DNA of 64,000 nt. It comes from Certhia americana (lineage: Eukaryota; Chordata; Aves; Passeriformes; Certhiidae). The stretch is from positions 9,074,410 to 9,138,409 of the forward strand of contig CM031870.1 in NCBI GenBank assembly GCA_018697195.1. Direction: 5' to 3'. The notes beneath the pieces are model-generated. The model was not told where the DNA came from and did no database searches. It worked only from the letters and a program-made list of their open reading frames with translations. The position numbers were made by a program, and so were the translations under genes. Numbering within the stretch: position 1 is the stretch's first letter; each line of letters starts with the position of its first letter. Shown here in pieces: positions 24,156 through 37,440 of the stretch.

Positions 24156-24900
24156 TGTTGGGGATTGGGTTGCTTTCTTATAGAATTTTTTCCCAGAAGT
24201 TGCTAAGAAGCTGATTGCTGGGTGCTTTTGGGTGCTCATGGGTGCTTGGGAACTAACAAACGAAAGCAGCTAAGGGAGAGACAGAGAGGCACCGACTTAA
24301 CTTCGCTCTGGGCAGGTTTTGCTCTCGGAGGAAACTGCCAGGGCTGCTCATCTCTGCGTGGCAGAGAGCTCTCCCCATCCCTCACCTGGAGCTCAGCTCA
24401 GAGTGACCCACCACCATCTGTTCGTGTGTCCCCCTGGATTTGGGAACCTGTTCTCTCCCTGCCCTGCCGGGAGCTCCTCCCCCACTGCCCTGCACCCGCT
24501 GCTTCTTCAGTTCTGTTCGAGGTTTCCCCACGCTGTGTTCTGCACCCCCTGCCCAGCCGGGACATTTCTACAGCTCCAGCTCCAGCTGCCAAGCCTCGGA
24601 TACATCTCGTCCCCCGGGAATCCTGCTCACTCTGGCAGCTTGTGACAGTACTGAGGGAAGGAGGGTACCAGAGGAGAACTGTAACTGGGTTGTTGTTCTG
24701 TTGTTTCTCTAGTTCTGTTTGTTATCCACATTAGAGTTATTGTTGTTAACTTACCATAATAGACTCACTAGTAAAGAATTGTTAATCCTAGCCTCACATC
24801 ATTGCCTGAGCCCCCTTCAATTTTAGAATTATAACAAGTCCAAGGGAAGCTTCCATTTTTGGTTCCCTAGCAGACACCCCTGTCTTTCCAAACCAAGACA
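24156..24900 (+). mobile_element. Solo LTR, family 2, copy D (ERVL-like)
   Basis: The element begins TGTTGGGG and ends AAACCAAGACA. The flanking five bases are GTATT (24,151-24,155) and GTGTT (24,901-24,905), a 4-of-5 match, which fits the 5-bp target-site duplication of class III elements. It is the reverse complement of the copy at 42,747-43,497 over both ends: the shared AGCACCCA/TGGGTGCT repeats near the left end and the AGACACC...TGTCTTT segment near the right end. AGTAAA at 24,770-24,775 is the likely poly(A) signal variant, so it is in plus orientation. The central 24,300-24,620 is GC-rich, and its open frames (up to 170 codons) are not genes. It lies 541 bp from LTR copy A of the other family. 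Confidence 0.85.
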
Positions 24901-25759
24901 GTGTTTCAACCACACTCAACAGAATGGCAAAGGATGGTGTGAATACAGGTAAATGTGAGATGTTGTGACTAAGCACAGGAGTGTAACGATGGGAAATTTT
25001 TCCTACAAATCATCTCTTGGCATGAAGCTTTAAATATATTTCCTCCACAGAAATCAAAACACCCCCGATGTAATATTTAAGTGAATGGCCTCTCTGTGTA
25101 TGTCCCTTACATCATTATTCCTTATAACTTTTTTGTACAATACAAGACTGCACAGAAAAGAGTTTGCTGTGACCCCACCTCTGCAGTTCCCACAAAAGCT
25201 GCCACTGAAACTTTCAAATGCCTGCCAGAAATCTCAGCATTGGGAATGCTAAGGAATTTGCCAGTGTGGTTTTTAAAGAAGCCAAGAGGATCATCAGTTA
25301 TATACAATGATTATATTGATTATATTTTTGCCTGCTGATATTAATCCATTTTTTAAAATTAATGAAAGCAAAATGTGTTTTACTTTTCTCATGCTTGTGA
25401 CTGTAGATTCCAGTTAAAAAGTGATGATGGTTACAGCTTTTGTTCTTTCATTTTCCCCTTCAATCTGTCAAATGCAGTGAGAGCACTAAAAAGAGAGAAG
25501 AATAAAGGTGGAAAGGCATCTAAATTTAACCAAGATGGTTTATGTCAATGAGCTCTGCAAAAGGATAATGTGTTTATGTGACTGTCCTAGGGAGTTGGTT
25601 TACAATGTTCATTTTTGCTGTGCATCCTTATTGTTCATATTTCAAAGGCCTTTTTCTTTTTTCAAGGCTCTAAACATACAGATCAAAAGTTAAATTATTA
25701 ACTCAGTTGTGAAAATTGAAGTATTGAAGCTGACTGACTCTGTCAAGTCAATATTTACT

Positions 25760-25803
25760 ATTAGAAGAAGGATTAGAATTCATTAGAAGAAGGATTAGAA
25801 CTC
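25760..25803. repeat. 22-bp tandem duplication (2 copies, 1 mismatch)
   Basis: The units at 25,760-25,781 and 25,782-25,803 differ by one base near their end. Confidence 0.85.
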
Positions 25804-26993
25804 CAAATCTTACATCCAGAAGTGTCCACCTATCACACTGTGACAAATGTTCATGTGTTTGGGTTTAAGTGCTTAGTACCCAGAGAATTGCAATCAGGCA
25901 AATGACTAAAAATTTCTTAAGGATAACTCAGATGTTGAACATAAAACCCCCTCACATTTCATGTTACAATTCTCCTCACTACCATTTCTCAGGAATTTCC
26001 TGATTCATCCCTGTGGAACACTTTGTGTGCTGCAGTTTAACTTCGTATTTCTATCATGGTACCAGCAATGTGCCAAAACAGTGATTTCCCTATAGCCCAT
26101 GTGTTGCTTGCTGCTAAGCCAAGTGTATCCTGTCTGCTCCCATCCCCACTGTCTGTCTATCACAGTTAGGATTTTTTGTAAGATAAGAAATTCCCATTTA
26201 TTACCACTGGAGAGCCAGGCTGATTAGGTCACAAGATTCTCTTGGCTTAATCCTTGTGTATGAATCATGAACTTTCCCTAATAGCATTCTTCAGATGATC
26301 AAGCTAGCTTATGAAGGTTTCCAGAGCTTTCTATATTAATTATCACCATGTTAAAAGGATCCAAAGTGGCAGCTAATTAAGAATTATAAAGACTATAAGT
26401 TGTTTATTCTTACTTTTCCTTTTGTCCTCTGTTCCTCACTCTTATGTGGGTTGATATTGTAAATGGCAATAATACAACCCCGTTAAAAGAAAACAACATA
26501 TGAAAAACATAAACTGAATGGAAAATTAGCTATGTGAAAAATTTGAAATAAATTTTCTTGCTTTCTACACTAAAAAGCATCAAAAGTAAGATATACATGA
26601 CCACAATTTCAGTTTAGAAGAAGCTTTTTTCTCAAATTAATTATCGGAAGATTGTAAGATAACCAGATTAATAGTAAGTCACTACTCTGCAAATAAATGG
26701 CTTACAAATTCTGCAAAGTTGCAAAAGCACACTGTTGAGAAGTCATAGTAAATACCATGTGATTAAGTAAGTGTTCTTACCTGTTGTTACAAATAAATAA
26801 GATAAAGACTTTTAAAAGAGAGAAAGGTACTATTTCTTAACATTTGAAAGTGGAAACAGAATACTCACTCTAGATTCAGAGTACAGAAAATTGCTGAAGT
26901 AAGTCTGGACTTCTAAATACTTTCAATCTGCAAATGTAACGATACTGGGAACTTCAGAAAAAAATATATTCTTGCAACAAATTCTAGTCTAGT

Positions 26994-27023
26994 AAAAGTA
27001 GAACAATTAAAAGTAGAACAATT
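26994..27023. repeat. 15-bp perfect tandem duplication
   Basis: AAAAGTAGAACAATT is present twice in succession, followed by the first five bases of a third copy. Confidence 0.85.
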
Positions 27024-27374
27024 AAAAGCCTATTACTTATAGGTAACAAAAAAAATATATTTTTTTATATTTTACCAGGATGAGTGTACCTAAATAAAGA
27101 TTGGACAAATTCCTCAAACACTATTTTAAGTGTGGCACAGCATGATAGGAAAAAAGTGTACTTTATATTTGGAAAAAAATAAGGAGATTTGTACTTAACT
27201 GGCAGTTAATTAACAACCTGTATAAGTGGATCAATTATATATGAATGAATAACAGGACACACCCAAGTCATAGTCAAAAATCCTTTGGAAACTTCTGTGA
27301 AGACAGCAAATATTTTTACAATAGCAGTGATTAAGCCTGTAAATAAAAGGAGAAAGCCCTGAAAGGAAATCAGA

Positions 27375-27463
27375 AGTGAGTCAAAATCATTAGTGGTAAC
27401 TCTCATATTTATCATCCAAAGTGAGTCAAAATAGCAGCATTACTCTCATACTTATCATTATAA
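27375..27463. repeat. ~45-bp imperfect tandem duplication
   Basis: The unit at 27,375-27,419 is followed by a diverged copy at 27,420-27,463. Both open AGTGAGTCAAAAT and share the CTCATA...TTATCAT segment. The divergence points to an older event than the 27-bp duplication at 20,151. Confidence 0.75.
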
Positions 27464-30400
27464 AAACTGTAGTGTAAGAATGCAGTCAGAAGGAAAAGAA
27501 GAAACAAGACGAAAGAGCAAATCCATCTTTAGTATTCTTTCCAAAGAAAGAATATTTGAGAAGAGTACTGAAATTTGAGAATAGTACTACTAAAATTAGC
27601 ATTAAATAGAAAATTCTTCTTTAAGCACTCAAATGAGTTCTGAAAAAGAACTGAAACCAGTGGAATAACATTCAAGTTTATGTTTTCCAGACAAATCCTT
27701 TGAAATCAAATTCAGATACTGTAGGTAGATATTTACAATTTTTTAAAATGCACAAAAATATCATAAAGGTTCAGTACAGCCCTTTTTTGAAGCATAATTC
27801 AATGACATACTTGAACAAGTGAGTAGCTGAACAGGTGCCTTGCTTCTAAGGACTTGCAGAATTTAGCACCCAGGTTCAGGAAATTACTCTAGGTAGTACC
27901 AGCCTGATTCAATAAACTATTTGAAGACACAGGGTACTGAGCATTGAATTTGCTATGTTTGCTATGTCTGTAATCAGGTAAACAGAATTTTAATCCAGAA
28001 TGAAGGTTTCTTTGCAGAAAAAGAAACATTCTCTAGTTCTAGTAACTTCCTGACAGAATACAGCATACAGAAATCGGGCAGAAAATCTAGCATCTGTGCT
28101 AGAAATCTATGCCATCCCTGTCTTAAAAAAAAATATTTGTTAGGGATAAGCTCAAGCCACTTAAGTAAGAGCTACACAGAATAAACCAACACTTACAATA
28201 AAAAACACTACTGTATTTTTTCCAGACTTAGTGAAAAATACTGCAAAGTCTTATAAACCCTTCATAGCATCGTGCAAAAATTTAAATTAAAATTTTAGGC
28301 TATGGCTATGCTGAGTGTTTAGAGGAGACATTTAAAGTTCTCCAGAAGCTATACTGTTTGATTGTTAACTCTTTTTGTCCTGTACCTCACTATCTCTGAA
28401 AATATTTTGGATTTTTTTTTATAGAAGGGTACAAATGTGCATAAACTGTTTCATAATTCATATTAAAAAAACCCCAACTCTAAAACACAGCATAACATCT
28501 TAACCTAATAAAGTACTGTCCTACTTTCTGATTTGCAGACCTCACAAAAGGAATTAAAATATTTTACTTTGGCACTGAGGCAAAATTACTTCCTAAGACA
28601 AAAAAAAAAACTTGAAAAAATTGCCTTATCTTGGTACTCCCTCAAGTCCTAGAAACTGCAAGACCAGAAACTGTTTCGAGACATGGGAATGTACATGATG
28701 CAGATCAGTAACAGGAGCCACATTCAATTACTGTTCTACAATGGCATTAGGTAATCAGATAGGACAGAAAACAAACATTTCCAATGCTGGTTTTTTTTCC
28801 TTTGGATGAAGCGAGCTTGTGTAGAGTTACAAAAATGAACTAAAATTATAAGGCCAGAGTACAGGCATGGCATGCTTCTAAGAAGAATGTTTCTATGTTC
28901 CATATGCTTTACAAGCACAAAAATAATGATGTATCTGAGCAAAAGTACTTTTTATTTACGAAGAGAAAATTATTAATAAAACTATTTTAAGATAGCATTA
29001 AAAGCAACAATTAAAAAAAATAAAAGTATGTATATAGAAAAAAGCAAGATAGTTTTGAATGCTAGACAGGTATACAAATGATTTCCTAAAACTTCTATCA
29101 GTTACTATTAAGTATGTCATTCTTTGCGGCTCATTTTTGCCCAGAGAGCTCCATCATTGATCCAGTGCAAATTGTTGATTAATTCTTCATATTCTCTGTG
29201 TATGACTATATTAAAGTATAGAGAAGTAAAGATACACAGGGCTTACACCATCTTTCTTTTCAGTCAGCAGTTACTTCTTTTATTTGTTTTGTTTAGTCTC
29301 TCAAAGGGACAAGGGAAAGAGAACAACAGATTTTCTCTGAAAAATACTGCTCATAATATATGATACCTACTTCCAAGTATTAAATTCAACTTAATATATG
29401 CAGTGATCAATAGATATGAACTTCATGGGGCAGTGGGGCAGCAAGGCTACAGCAATTAAACTCTGCCATAAGTCACAACTGCTGCTGGTGGCTGTTCTCT
29501 TTCTACCCTAAGGGTTTTCTCTTGCTTGATGTATCAGGTTTACATTATAAACCTAATTTTTTTCTTACACATGTAATATATTTTAATATATAAATTCAGC
29601 AATGGCAATTGCATCAGTTTAACATTCAACACTTACCTCTTCTTCATGATCTTCATTTATCTACCTTTATTATCAGATAATGCATATGTATATGCATAGG
29701 GATTCTTACCACATTACATTTCTGCTTAGGATTTAAAAGCAAAATAGTTAATTTTTCCTTCATAATAAAGAATACAGCATGTTATTTTTTATGTACCACT
29801 AGGAGAAAACTGATAAAGAAGAAATGAAGCAGGGCAACAGAAAAACAAAGCGAGAAATGAAATACAAGTTACTAATGGAGCAATGTAATGCCAAGAAACT
29901 GCTCCAGAGAAGATGACTAACTGCCAGCTTTTCTACCTGTTGCCAAGAAAATGTTGCTGTGTTCACTGATCCAGTAATTAAACTGAGTATGTTCTGAAAC
30001 AATTTTTTTTTAATTGTGCCATCGTCTGTGAAGGGGGAGGGAAATTCATTCCTATAATACACCAATAGAAAAATGGTTCTTCTTGAAAAAATTAGGTAGA
30101 AGAGCAAGCTTGGTTTAATCATGTACACACATTCTTTAAAGAAAAAAAAAAAAACATTTGGAAAGAGAAATCTTATTGCCTACAGACTTTTGGAGGGAAG
30201 CACAGAACTGTAATTTGCATCGTTCAAAATACTTAACGTGCAGGGGAAAAATTTTAATAGCTATCTTTTAATGTCCTGTAAAAACAACAGTCTTGCTGAC
30301 TTCTGATGTTTTATCAACATTTCAAAATGTGAGTTATTAATTGTAGTGTCTTGTAGCAATTTCTTGCTAGGACTTTTAATATTTAAATTATTGCAATTAC

Positions 30401-30715
30401 CCATGCTAATCAAGGTATTTGTATACAAGCATGTCAATAAACCAGATCCTACCAGTATAATTCTGTTGCCACATTTTACCTTGTTCAGCCCAATGTTGGT
30501 TAACCAAGGTTTTGTTAAGGCTGACTATATTCTCTTCACCTCTACTATGGTCCTCTGGGATCTTCTGATAAGTTTTCTTGTACTTTGCACATGTTTTCTG
30601 CATTTCTCATGCGTTTACACCTGATGAGTTAATCAAATGTTTGCTTTTCTTAGCTGAGTCATTCTTTGCTCTGTGGCTGGCTGTGCTAGGCAGGACATTG
30701 CAGACATTTGTGTCT

Positions 30716-30860
30716 CACAGAAGCACCAAACAGCTGGGGTTGGAAAGGATCTCTGGAGATTGGGCAGTCCAATCCCCCTGCTAAAGCAGGTCCACCTAGA
30801 GCAGACTGCAAAGGATCACATCTTTATTGGACCAAGAAATGTCTGGAACACCTAATAAAA
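30716..30860 (-). mobile_element. CR1 LINE 3' fragment
   Basis: The stretch contains TGGGGTTGGAAAGGATCTC and then CCCCCTGCTAAAGCAGGT and CACCTAGAGCAG. This is the reverse complement of the well-known 3' end of avian CR1 elements. It is therefore a 5'-truncated minus-strand copy of ~145 bp with clear decay at both ends. No coding part of CR1 (endonuclease or RT) is present. The limits are by eye. Confidence 0.85.
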
Positions 30861-33800
30861 GTGTCAGAAAGTCCTTGCTTCTGAAACAGTTCCCAAACCT
30901 CTTCCTTACATACAGTGATAGCAACTTTCCGAACGTGCAGGCTGACAGGTTCACTCTGGAGCAAGAGCTGGGCACAGCTGGCATCTGCACTTTGCTTCAT
31001 TTGCAGGAGAGTTGCTTTGTTTTAATTCTGTGTTGGTTTGTTTAGTTGATGAGTAACAGATCAGAATCATTCACCAGACAGAAAACTCTGCTACTAATCT
31101 ACCTCCAAAACAAAACTCAGAAGCAGAGCCAGGTCACTCTTACTTTCCTGACTTGCATGAGACCTGCTCTCCCTTGCTAATATCAGCACTATCCACTGAC
31201 CTCAGTGGACATGAATATGATCAGGTGGCCCATTATTGATCATTGCTTCTAATCCTGACATCAGCTAATTAATTCTTGTACTTCTAAGCCAAGCTTTGGA
31301 CAGTTTAGCAGAGAATGAACAGTTAGATGTTGGTGCTGATTCGTTCAAGCTGTCAGCATTGATTCCAAATACATCTCTTTACATTTTCACTGCTGAGCAG
31401 TTCCACTTGGTATGAACTAAGAAGCAACTTTGAACAAACCACACTTTGATAATATTATGAGTACTTTTCAGCCACTACTACACTACATTTGTACAGTAAG
31501 AGTAACACAAAAACGTATGTATCCATTTCAACTTGCTGCAAGAAAGGCCAGAAGATGGATGCACAGTTATATTACACCTGTTCAAAGGAGACCACATCCT
31601 GTAAATATTGGGTTTTCAGCAGCCTTCCCAGTTGCCATCAGGAGAGCTAATAAAGCTGGCTAACTGGAAGAGCTATTGCTTGTTACAGTGCTCTCACTCT
31701 CCATTTGTGTCTTTCATGCGTACTCTGCCAGCAGGACTCCTGCACACTCACAGGAATACATGTGAGAAGCCACTGCCTTTCCAGAGGTGACATTACCAGC
31801 ACAAAGCATTTTGTGTGAGAAGTGACATCTCACAACTTGCACAAGGTTCTTAATCAAAGAATTTGGAGAGGGAGATTAAATCTGGCATACAGCCCTTAAT
31901 GTTGCCAGTGTATGACCTAGATTACATTTCCCTTGATGGTTTATGAGAATGTTATTCGAGACATTTTTCAAACGGGTTATTAAAATTAAAATATACAACT
32001 GCCTATCCCTCATTCACAAGAGCTGCTACCTTGTAGTAGAGGGAAATTAAACTTGATTAACTTGGTTTGTTGTTCATAAATCCATCCTGTTACTCACTTC
32101 CTGCTTATCTTCTGGATGAGAGCAAATTTTTTTTTTAGTTTATTCTACAATTTTTTATTTTTTATACTTAGTGAAAGAGAAACTAAGTTGGATTAATGAA
32201 TAAAAGTAGTATTTGCAGTTAAGTTACAGGAAAATTCACCTGTTCTTTGTAGTCTGCATAGTAAAAGACATCTAATTTGATCAAGTGCATTTAAAATGGG
32301 TTTGTTTCTTCATTTTTCCTCTTCTCCTTATATTGTCTTTAACATGCCTGACTACTCTTTACAACTGGAACAGGATAATGCTGTAGCAGCTTTGTGTTCC
32401 TCTGTCTTCTTCCTTTTTGACCTTTTTGAAAATTCAATTTCATATTATCCTATTACTGACAATTTTTAAATCTTCCACTTTGTTAACAAATACATTACTA
32501 ATGGCATTATTATTACAATATGTTGTTAATATTACCAATCTTCAAAATGGTTTAAAAATCCACAATCAGTTCATGCCTAAAATCCTTTGCAATAATATTG
32601 TCACATGAAAACTCTTCTTTCTATTCCAATATATAGAAGTAAGACCCTTACAACTGCATGTGGCTTTAAGAAATAAAAGAAAAAACACCCTTTTATTTAT
32701 GACACGTTTTGATAATTCAGTTTTGCAACAGGTGAAATTGTCTTTGATGTTGAAAGTCACACCAAGCTCTTTTAGAGCCATGAAGATATTAAATCATCTT
32801 TTTGTGAGGCAGATTGCTTACTTGCCATTGTTTTACTATCTTATGGGATAAAATTAATTTGCAGAGAGTTTCGGATTTCTTTTTAACCATCAATCTTTAT
32901 CTATCTACAAACTATAAAAACTAAAAGTGTTTTTTCTCTATGGATGTTTATTTTATGTATCACCATTTGCATCATTTGGAATATAATAGTAAGAAGTGCT
33001 TTTTATGTACTCAATTGCATTAGTTTATAAGAAAAGGTTTGACACAAAGTGTATAGGTCAGTTCAGTTGCTTACTTAACTGCACTGATTGTAAAATGCTG
33101 AACTCAAACCAGCTCACACAGGATTTGTTTTAATTTATCTCTGTTGGAAGAAATAAAACAAATAATTTAATCCAAATTCCAATGCTGTGCTCTGAGTGTT
33201 ACTAGTACCTGCCATCTAAATTGTACTAATAATGCCAAAAAATGAAACACCGAATGTTTCTATTTATTATCTTTTATTTATTCTCCATGTATCATTTTCT
33301 CACTTTGGAAATCAGACTCTGAAGTGCTGGCAATTGAAATAGTCTGAGCCATAAGTTTATGGAAGCTATTCCTTAATATAGACCTTGATTACCTTTGTGG
33401 GTGGTGCTTCTTTGTACCGATGTGAAAATAAAAAAAAATTATCATGACTCTTTTTTTTATGCCCCACCTACAGCTCCCTTATTCTTACTAAAGGTTCAGA
33501 TAGAAGGCTGTGTTTTTCTCCCTAGATTCTTGATAAATATGACAAATACACTGAATAGGCTTCAAGTATGAGAAAGTAATATTGCTACATTTTTGTTGGG
33601 CCTGAATTGTAAGGGATTAACTATTACGTTTATAAAGATTTCTGGACTATTACAGTAAACACATCTTTGCTCAATGGATTTAGATGAAAATTTACTAAGT
33701 AAATCTGCAGGCTCATTCAATTACATTTTAGAGTGAATTTAGAGTGAAGCAAGGATGTGGAATTATTTCTGGATAGTACAAAAGAAAATGTCTTTCCTTT

Positions 33801-36400
33801 TTTAGTTCCTACCATATCTGCATATTTCACACAGGATTTCTAAAGAGGACTCTATCAGCATAAAATACTAATTGGAAGACTTTCTCAGTGCTTTCTATCA
33901 TTGTAAGAAAACAAGGCAGAAGAAGCAGGAGCTTCTTATCATGGTCTGGGGGAACTGTTTTTTTGTAGATAGGCCAATAAAATTGTTCATCTAAATCTGC
34001 ACTGTCTGTACAGTCTAGGGAAAGATGGAAAGAAGAAAAACAGCCTTCCAGAAGCGACTGCTTCTTTAAAGGAAAAAAACAGTGGTCATTTCCTGGGAAC
34101 TGATTCTTCAGGAACTCTAGAATAACTAACTGAGACAAAACAGCCAATATTTAAAATGGTGGAGTGAGAACATTGTTAGGGAAGAGATACAAGCTTAATC
34201 TCTGAGTCCAGCAAGAATGAGAACAATCAGCTCACAGAAATTACCTGGGAACTGGTCCATCAGAAATGGATATTTGAATACACACAACTCATAGCTCTGA
34301 AATTAATGGTGGGGTTTGGTGGTTTTTTTGGGTTTTTTTGTTTGGTTTTTTTTTTTTTTAAATTTGCAATTCCCTAGAACCAATCCTGCAGAACTACAGA
34401 CAGCTGCAAATCAAATATAAGCCTACAGGCAGTAGGCCAATTCTTATGGTGTAGCACATCAAGTAGCATAGAAGACTATCACAGCAACAACATTGCTACT
34501 ATGGAAATTTCTTTCTTGTAACAGTAGCAAAAAAAAAAAAAAAATAAAAAAATTAACTCTTCAAATTAGCAGCTAAATGCAGCTTTAATCTGAATGCATG
34601 TAGGGTAATGTTGTTTCACCTCCCTCCAAAAGTAACATAAAGGATGCATTTTGACTTAACCAAAAAATTGCTGAGAAGTTTAGACTCACATTCTTCACAA
34701 GTGAGAAATGTTCCTTAACCTTAGCATTAAAACTTTTTCATTCTGAAAATACTACATGCCACAATACAACTGTGACTTTAAAACCACACATGCATATAAA
34801 TAAATGCAACCAAAATGATTGGTAACAGTAATACTATGTTTTCACAGTGCAAAGCTTGTGCCCAGAAGTTTAGAAATCTCATACTAGTACTATAAACATT
34901 CAAATGACACTGCTCATCATTACAGCTACATTCTTAGTCTGATTTGGTCTATTGCCTTCAAACTCTTAAAGAGCAATTCTCATGATCTAAGTTTTCTTAA
35001 GAATTTTCTTTCTTTCTCCCTTTCTAGTACTTTGGCACTTTAGGGCTACTGCTGTTTGGCTTTAAACCACAAAGCTAATAGTATCTCAAATGTCATTATT
35101 TTATCAATAAAGCTTATCAAAGTCTGTATGCCAGGAAGCCAGAAAATCTGCTTTTAAGCACCAATATATCTCTGAAGCCTTAGGTGTTATTTCTGGAAAT
35201 TACACACATGCATGACAATAACTCTATTTTAAGATGCACCACCTTCTGAAGGTAGCCACAGTATGATTCAAGAAAATAATTGTGATTACCTATATATGCA
35301 CACTAAAAGATACCCAGCTATCCTAACCTTGTCCAGCTGTATCCATTTGAACAAGTTCCTTTTCAGCTTTCAGACAACACAGCCACTTCCCTCTCGATAT
35401 TACCTTTTAGCTTTTGTAAACTTCTGATACGTTTTTTCTATTTTCCTCTCAACAAGAGCAGCTCCTTCACTCTGTTTAATAATAGGAGAATTCTGTGATT
35501 AATACAGTACATGAGCTTAACAACATCCTCAGAAACATCAATTTCAAGAACTTTCATATGTTAATTTGACAACATACTCATTTTTAAGCGTATTGCACAC
35601 ATTCAAGGACAAATAAGATTTCCATTAAGATAACAGATTGAACTACATGATGTGAAAATTGCAAACAGGAGGGAAGGAGCAGTAATGGCAACTGGCCATC
35701 ATTAGAGAATGTAGAGGCAACAAAGGGGCAGGGAGTAGGTACCTGTTCAGAGACAGATGCCTTTGAAGTACAGAAAGAAACAGGACAGATACACAGACCT
35801 GTGGAAGAATTGCAAGAGTTACCTCATGATATTTAGCACAGCACTTATTTCAAAGTAGCCTGGATATGTCAAGGGCCATAAAACCTGAGATTATGTAGTA
35901 TTTCAGTCCTGGAAGCCTTCTGAACCCAAAATGCTTTGTTTCCTCCTGAACTATGTGGGTTGGTTTAGACAACATTGTTATTTGCCTAAGAACAGGAAAA
36001 GCTACAGGGCACAGATCAGCTTGTGGAAAGAGCTCATGTTTCTGACATTTTCTAGTGCCAAGCAAATGCCTGGGAATCACCTTCTTAAAATCATAAAGGT
36101 GTAAAACTACTCCTGCTGCTCTGAGTGATCAAGATAGAAAAATGTGTCAAAATCACCCTTTAATATGCAAATACTAGTTTGCTGAAAATGTAAGATAACA
36201 AAAGCATACTCACAATTGCTCCAGGAGTACTTTGGATTACTGGGAGTAACTTTGAATTGGCTTTTTAAGCAGCAAGTCAGCATTTCTCTGTAAGCATTCC
36301 TGATTAGAGTCATGGCTTTGTTTTTGGTTTTGTTTTTTAACTTTTTTGACCTTTTCTATCTGGGACAACATATTTGTGTTTTGTGAGCTTCCAATGATGG
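30861..36400. other. AT-rich non-coding DNA, no gene recognised
   Basis: About 5.5 kb. It includes a G/T island at 34,311-34,362 and an A-rich run near 34,530-34,551. Open frames (31,430-31,663 plus, 33,827-34,147 minus, others shorter) have no recognisable family. Confidence 0.45.
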
Positions 36401-36403
36401 TTT

Positions 36404-36447
<44 letters not shown>

Positions 36448-36909
36448 TTTCTTTCTTTCTTTCTTCTTTCCTTTCTTCTTTGTTTTCTTTCTCCCCTTTT
36501 GTTTCCCTTCTGTTTCTTTCTCTTTCCTTTCTTCGTCTTCTTTTTCTTCCTTTTTCTTTCGGTTTTCTTTCTTCTTTCTTTCTTTCTTTTTCTTCTTTCA
36601 CTTTCTTGATCTTTTTATTCTTTCTTTCCTTGCTCTTTCTTCTTTTCTTCTTCTTTTCGTCTTTCTTTTCTTCTCTTTCTTTCTTTATCTTTCTTTTCTT
36701 TCTTTCGTTCTCTCTTTCTTTCCTTTCGTTTTTTCTTTTTTGCTTTCTCTTTCTTTTTCTCCTTCCTTTGTTTTCTTTCTTCTTTTCTTAATTCTTTCTT
36801 TTTCCTTTCTTTCCCTTTTTTTTTCTTCTGTATCTTTCTTTCTTTTCTTCTTTCTTTCTTTCTTTCTTTCTTTCTCTCTCTTTCTCTCTTTCTTTCTCTC
36901 TTTCTCCCC
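36401..36909. repeat. Polypyrimidine / (CTTT)n simple repeat, ~509 bp
   Basis: The plus strand is almost purely C and T for ~509 bases, with only scattered purines. Regular CTTT units sit at both ends (about 36,403-36,447 and 36,838-36,885), and a decayed middle is made of TTTC, TTCC and TCTT variants. The mirror strand is a GA-rich purine tract. Such tracts can form triplex (H-DNA) structures and are hard for polymerases and for read mapping. The open frames here, on both strands, only encode Phe/Ser/Leu or Lys/Glu/Arg repeats and are artefacts of composition. Confidence 0.95.
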
Positions 36910-37405
36910 ATTCTTGTGTGAGTAAGACAAATTCTTTGGGAATGAATAGAAGCTATCTGGCCTGCAAAACTTATCCTTTTTTGGTTCTATCTTTCTCCCA
37001 TGATGTCATACAGTTATTTTTCTGAATGACTTCAATGTGTTTGCCTCAACAAGTCTGCTATTTTATAATTATTATTGTACTTTTCATCTTTTTAAAAGTA
37101 AAGTTCCACCTTTTCATTAAAAAATCCTCAAAACCTACAACAAAAACTCCCAAACAAGAGCATATTTTTCTTTTCTATTTTCCCCTTCTGGTTTGTCATA
37201 ATATTTTGGAATTGTATTGTAAGGAATATATAAGATGGCAAGTACTACATGTGTCCTGCAAATATCAACTCCTACTACAATTTCTGTATTGATATTCTCT
37301 GATAACATAAGGTGACTGTAAATAATTAGTAGGACTCAATAATTTTAATCTTGCAGTTTTTCAATCTATTATTGTCAATGCCTTTCTGCTCCATTCTACT
37401 ATTTT

Positions 37406-37439
<34 letters not shown>
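37406..37439. repeat. (ATG)11 microsatellite
   Basis: ATG is repeated about eleven times without interruption, over 34 bases. It is a probable length polymorphism. Confidence 0.95.

Positions 37440-37440
<1 letters not shown>

Larger units (their letters stand above)
24901..30715. other. AT-rich non-coding DNA with small tandem duplications, no gene recognised
   Basis: About 5.8 kb without a recognisable gene. The only structure I see is three short tandem duplications (25,760-25,803; 26,994-27,023; 27,375-27,463) and short A or T runs. The open frames of 60-109 codons lack any domain I know. Confidence 0.45.

Noticed and set aside
24222..24734. 170-codon open frame as a gene
   Set aside because: It lies wholly inside the GC-rich middle of solo LTR copy D.
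36346..36930. Lys/Glu/Arg-repeat and Phe/Ser/Leu-repeat proteins
   Set aside because: They are direct translations of the (CTTT)n polypyrimidine tract and its complement.
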